Below, one piece after another: positions 33,791-36,365 of a DNA stretch of 36,365 nt (the first letter of the stretch is position 1; every line of letters starts with the position of its first letter). A program made the position numbers and the translations under genes. The DNA comes from Bacteroidia bacterium (lineage in GTDB: Bacteria; Bacteroidota; Bacteroidia; Bacteroidales; VadinHA17). Where the stretch lies: NCBI GenBank assembly GCA_026391475.1, contig JAPLED010000053.1, positions 1 to 36,365 of the forward strand. Direction: 5' to 3'. The notes beneath the pieces are model-generated. The model ran no database searches. It was not told where the DNA came from and saw only the letters and a program-made list of their open reading frames with translations.

Positions 33791-35128
33791 ATGAAAAAAA
33801 TTAAAATATTTTCAAATAAATATGTGATGTATAGTCTTTTACTGATAGTTGGTATTTTTATCGGTTGGCTGTCCTTTCATTCTTCACAAAAAAATGAAAA
33901 GAAGCCCGATCAACTCACAGAAACGGTTAAAAGTACTATCTGGACATGTGCGATGCACCCGCAGATACGTATGCCGGAACCTGGCAAATGCCCAATTTGC
34001 GGAATGGATTTAATTCCTCTTGCTCAAAGCAGCACAACCTCCATTGACCCCGATGCAGTGCATCTTAGTAAAGAGGCTGCCCAGTTGGCCAACGTACTTA
34101 CTTCTGTTGTTTCAAAACAAAAGCCGGTAAAAGAGGTTAGTCTGTATGGTAAAGTACAGGCTGATGAAAGATTGCTACAGAGTCAGGTTGCTCATGTTCC
34201 GGGACGCATAGAACGACTGGCTGTAAATTTTACGGGGGAACCGGTGGTAAAAGGCCAGGTATTGGCACAAATTTATTCGCCTGAACTTATCACAGCGCAG
34301 CAAGAATTACTGGAGGCTTCTAAAACCAAACAATCGCAGCCGGCCTTCTATGAAGCTGCTAAGGAAAAACTTCGCCAATGGAAACTCACTGATACTCAGA
34401 TTTCGACAATTGAAGAATCAGGAATAGCGCAGAATACGGTAGAAGTTGTATCAAATACCAACGGTGTTGTGACTGCCCGGAGGGTAAACACAGGCGATTA
34501 TGTCTCACAAGGTACTGTGTTATTCGATATTGCTGATCTTTCGAAAGTCTGGGTCATGTTTGATGCCTATGAAAGTGATCTCCAATTTTTAAATAAAGGA
34601 GAAAAAGTTTCATTTACTCTTCAGGCGTTACCAGGCAATAATTACACAGGTAATATAGTTTTTATTGACCCTGTTATTGATCCTGTTACCCGTGTGGCAA
34701 AAGTAAGGGTTGAAACAGGAAATCAATCAGGTAAGCTAAAACCTGAAATGTTTGCTACCGGAATTGTATATTCAACTCTCAATGAGTACCGTGACAATCA
34801 GGTTATTCCAAAATCAGCAGTCTTGTGGACGGGTAAGCGCTCGGTCGTATATGTTAAGCAACCGGGTACAGACGAACCTGTTTTTAAAATACGCGAAATT
34901 GAAATTGGTCCTATGCTTGGTGAAAGTTATGTTGTAATGAATGGCCTTTCTGAAGGCGAGGAGATTGTCACCAGCGGAACATTTAGCGTTGATGCTGCGG
35001 CTCAGCTTGAAGGTAAACCGAGTATGATGAATCCCGGAGGCGGAAAAACTTCTACAATGCCGGGAATGGATATGCCAGGTGATTCCAAACCTAAAAATGA
35101 ACAAAGCATGTTGCCTTTAAGGAAATAA
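33791..35128 (+). CDS. cusB-like: RND periplasmic adaptor with heavy-metal-binding domain (CusB type)
   Basis: The 445-residue adaptor has an N-terminal membrane anchor (about 12-28). A heavy-metal-binding domain follows at 51-77 with the hallmark WTCAMHPQIRMPEPGKCPIC. Next are the barrel-sandwich and helical hairpin parts (VAHVPGRIERLAVNFTGEPV, QVLAQIYSPELITAQQELLEA) and the membrane-proximal domain (SEGEEIVTSGTFSVDAAAQL). The tail is methionine-rich (TMPGMDMPG), which suits Cu(I)/Ag(I). It couples CusA with the TolC-like protein. It is 13 bp after the outer-membrane gene. Confidence 0.93.
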   Translation: MKKIKIFSNKYVMYSLLLIVGIFIGWLSFHSSQKNEKKPDQLTETVKSTIWTCAMHPQIRMPEPGKCPICGMDLIPLAQSSTTSIDPDAVHLSKEAAQLANVLTSVVSKQKPVKEVSLYGKVQADERLLQSQVAHVPGRIERLAVNFTGEPVVKGQVLAQIYSPELITAQQELLEASKTKQSQPAFYEAAKEKLRQWKLTDTQISTIEESGIAQNTVEVVSNTNGVVTARRVNTGDYVSQGTVLFDIADLSKVWVMFDAYESDLQFLNKGEKVSFTLQALPGNNYTGNIVFIDPVIDPVTRVAKVRVETGNQSGKLKPEMFATGIVYSTLNEYRDNQVIPKSAVLWTGKRSVVYVKQPGTDEPVFKIREIEIGPMLGESYVVMNGLSEGEEIVTSGTFSVDAAAQLEGKPSMMNPGGGKTSTMPGMDMPGDSKPKNEQSMLPLRK

Positions 35129-35164
35129 ATTGATTACTAATATAAATATGGTAATTTTGAATTT

Positions 35165-35998
35165 ATGGACGAGAAACTAATCATACTAAAAGCCCGGCTT
35201 AAAGAATATAAAAGTGCTGTAATAGCTTTTTCAGGAGGAGTCGATAGTACATTTCTCGCCAGAATCGCAAAAGATGTTTTTGGTGAAGACCTTTTGTTAA
35301 TAACCGCAACTTCAAGTACTTATCCATTTTATGAACTTGAGGAAGCAAAATCACTTGCACTGCTTTTGGGAATTAAACATAAAATAATCGTATCCGAAGA
35401 GATAGATATTCCGGGTTATTCAGATAACCCGCCTGACAGATGCTATTATTGTAAAAGTGAGCTGTTTGGGAAAATCAAATATATTGCCTCAGAAGAAGGT
35501 TACGAAGCTGTCTTTGACGGCAGTAATGCTGATGATCTTAAAGACTTTCGTCCGGGTATGAAAGCCAAACAAGAGAAAGGTGTTATTTCCCCGCTTGCAG
35601 AGACAGGTTTTACTAAAAACGATATCCGGCATTTCTCCGGAAAATTGAATCTGCCAACTGCCACGAAACAATCTTATGCCTGCCTCGCATCAAGGTTTCC
35701 TTATGGTGAAAAGATAACGAAAGTGAAACTCGACAGACTGGCAATGGCCGAATTTGAGGTCAGAAATCTTGGGTTCAGTCAGTTCAGGATCAGGAGTCAC
35801 GAAAACCTTGCCCGTTTTGAATTTATTCCATCTGAAATGGATAAAGCCTGGAGGATAAAAGATAAACTGGCAGAAATTTGTCACAGATCAGGATTCAACT
35901 ACATCACTATTGACCTCAACGGTTACAGAACCGGATCGATGAATGAAGTGCTATCTGATTCAGATAAGCGAGGTTACCAAAAATCAGATACTAAATAA
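35165..35998 (+). CDS. larE: LarE-type ATP-dependent sulfur transferase
   Basis: The 277-residue protein has the PP-loop SGGVDS (23-28) that adenylates the substrate and the LarE blocks PPDRCYYCKSELF and YACLASRFPYGE. It keeps three cysteines, C93 and C96 (CYYC) and C173, the set described for LarE enzymes that hold a [4Fe-4S] cluster and do not sacrifice a protein cysteine. LarE builds the nickel-pincer cofactor of lactate racemase and related enzymes. larB, larC and larA are not in the window, so its true target is open. It is followed after 22 bp by a ThiF/MoeB-type gene, and comes 36 bp after the cusB-like gene. Confidence 0.88.
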   Translation: MDEKLIILKARLKEYKSAVIAFSGGVDSTFLARIAKDVFGEDLLLITATSSTYPFYELEEAKSLALLLGIKHKIIVSEEIDIPGYSDNPPDRCYYCKSELFGKIKYIASEEGYEAVFDGSNADDLKDFRPGMKAKQEKGVISPLAETGFTKNDIRHFSGKLNLPTATKQSYACLASRFPYGEKITKVKLDRLAMAEFEVRNLGFSQFRIRSHENLARFEFIPSEMDKAWRIKDKLAEICHRSGFNYITIDLNGYRTGSMNEVLSDSDKRGYQKSDTK

Positions 35999-36020
35999 TC
36001 AATCAAAAAACATTACCAGT

Positions 36021-36365
36021 ATGCGCTGTAATACTTCATTAACCAAAGATGAGATAAACAGGTACAGCAGGCAGATACGTCTGGCTGAAGTAGGAAAAGA
36101 AGGACAGGAGAAAATAAAAGGAACATCGGTGCTTGTAGTTGGAGCCGGTGCGTTAGGTTGTCCGGTACTTCAATATCTGACAGTTGCCGGAGTTGGTATT
36201 TTGGGAATCGTGGATAATGACTGGGTCGATGAGTCCAATTTAAACCGACAAGTATTATATACCCTGAAAGACATAGGTAAGCCTAAGCCTTTGGCAGCCA
36301 AACAAAAGCTTAAACTTCTGAATCCCGAAGTAACACTCAAAGTGCATTTTATCCGGATGGATAAA
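36021..36365 (+). CDS. ThiF/MoeB-family E1-like adenylyltransferase (N-terminal part, cut by window end)
   Basis: This frame is not in the ORF track. It starts at ATG 36021 and is open to the last base, 115 residues. It begins with RYSRQIRLAEVGKEGQEKI, then the nucleotide-binding GAGALG (41-46), the acidic VDNDWVDESNLNRQ (64-77) with the conserved Asn/Arg finger, and KPKPLAAKQKLKLLNPEV. The family adenylates the C-terminus of a ubiquitin-like sulfur carrier (ThiS or MoaD). ThiF and MoeB cannot be told apart from this part. Its position 22 bp after larE suggests a shared transcript and a sulfur-transfer setting. Confidence 0.9.
   Translation, partial: MRCNTSLTKDEINRYSRQIRLAEVGKEGQEKIKGTSVLVVGAGALGCPVLQYLTVAGVGILGIVDNDWVDESNLNRQVLYTLKDIGKPKPLAAKQKLKLLNPEVTLKVHFIRMDK

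Overview
The window looks like a chromosomal segment of a Bacteroidota bacterium, probably of the order Bacteroidales or Marinilabiliales. The grounds are a SusC/SusD pair with its own ECF sigma/FecR switch, Bacteroidota-type lipoprotein and six-bladed propeller genes, AT-rich intergenic DNA with few Shine-Dalgarno sites, a HYC..CC..PP protein and a futalosine-pathway gene. No RNA gene, CRISPR array, integrase or transposase was found. All calls are from reading the sequence and recalling families; no database search was run.

Layout. (1) 1-2566, minus strand: ECF sigma factor, membrane zinc-finger anti-sigma factor, secreted beta-propeller protein and the start of a MacB/FtsX-type ABC permease, probably one operon. 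(2) About 2640-7640: an accessory island of small genes, all on the minus strand. It holds a Fic protein, an intact RelE/ParE-type toxin-antitoxin pair, a pRiA4b ORF-3-like gene, an uncharacterised gene and a second toxin-antitoxin pair. Three of these genes are broken, and their 3' parts can be read in another frame just downstream: Fic, the uncharacterised gene and the second toxin. The island also has a degenerate tandem array with an exact 21-bp period, a pair of diverged direct repeats of about 64 bp, and a perfect 18-bp palindrome. (3) 7671-18329, minus strand: a pectin-utilisation locus of GH28 polygalacturonase, ECF sigma, FecR anti-sigma, SusC with an STN signalling domain, SusD and a GH105 unsaturated-uronyl hydrolase. 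(4) 18401-23638: housekeeping genes: an MsbA-like ABC exporter, purB, mqnA (divergent from purB), a small HTH protein and an HD-domain hydrolase. (5) 24000-27377, plus strand: sulfate assimilation (DUF2061 protein, Fe-S type CysH, CysD, CysN). (6) 27541-35128, plus strand: copper/silver handling (HYC_CC_PP protein, periplasmic HMA protein, CusA, CusC-like and CusB-like proteins). (7) 35165-36365: a LarE-type sulfur transferase and the start of a ThiF/MoeB-type E1 enzyme.

How the genes work together. In the pectin locus, substrate binding at SusC would be passed through the STN domain to FecR, releasing the sigma factor to raise SusCD expression; the enzymes then trim galacturonan and unsaturated oligomers. 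In the sulfate block CysDN makes APS, and CysH with two cysteine pairs would reduce APS directly, which fits the lack of cysC. The Cus block would move Cu(I)/Ag(I) from the periplasm out of the cell.

The most unusual content is in the island (three neighbouring genes with internal loss plus frame change, and the 21-bp array) and in a set of intergenic tandem repeats that differ in sequence but nearly all have a 7-bp period.
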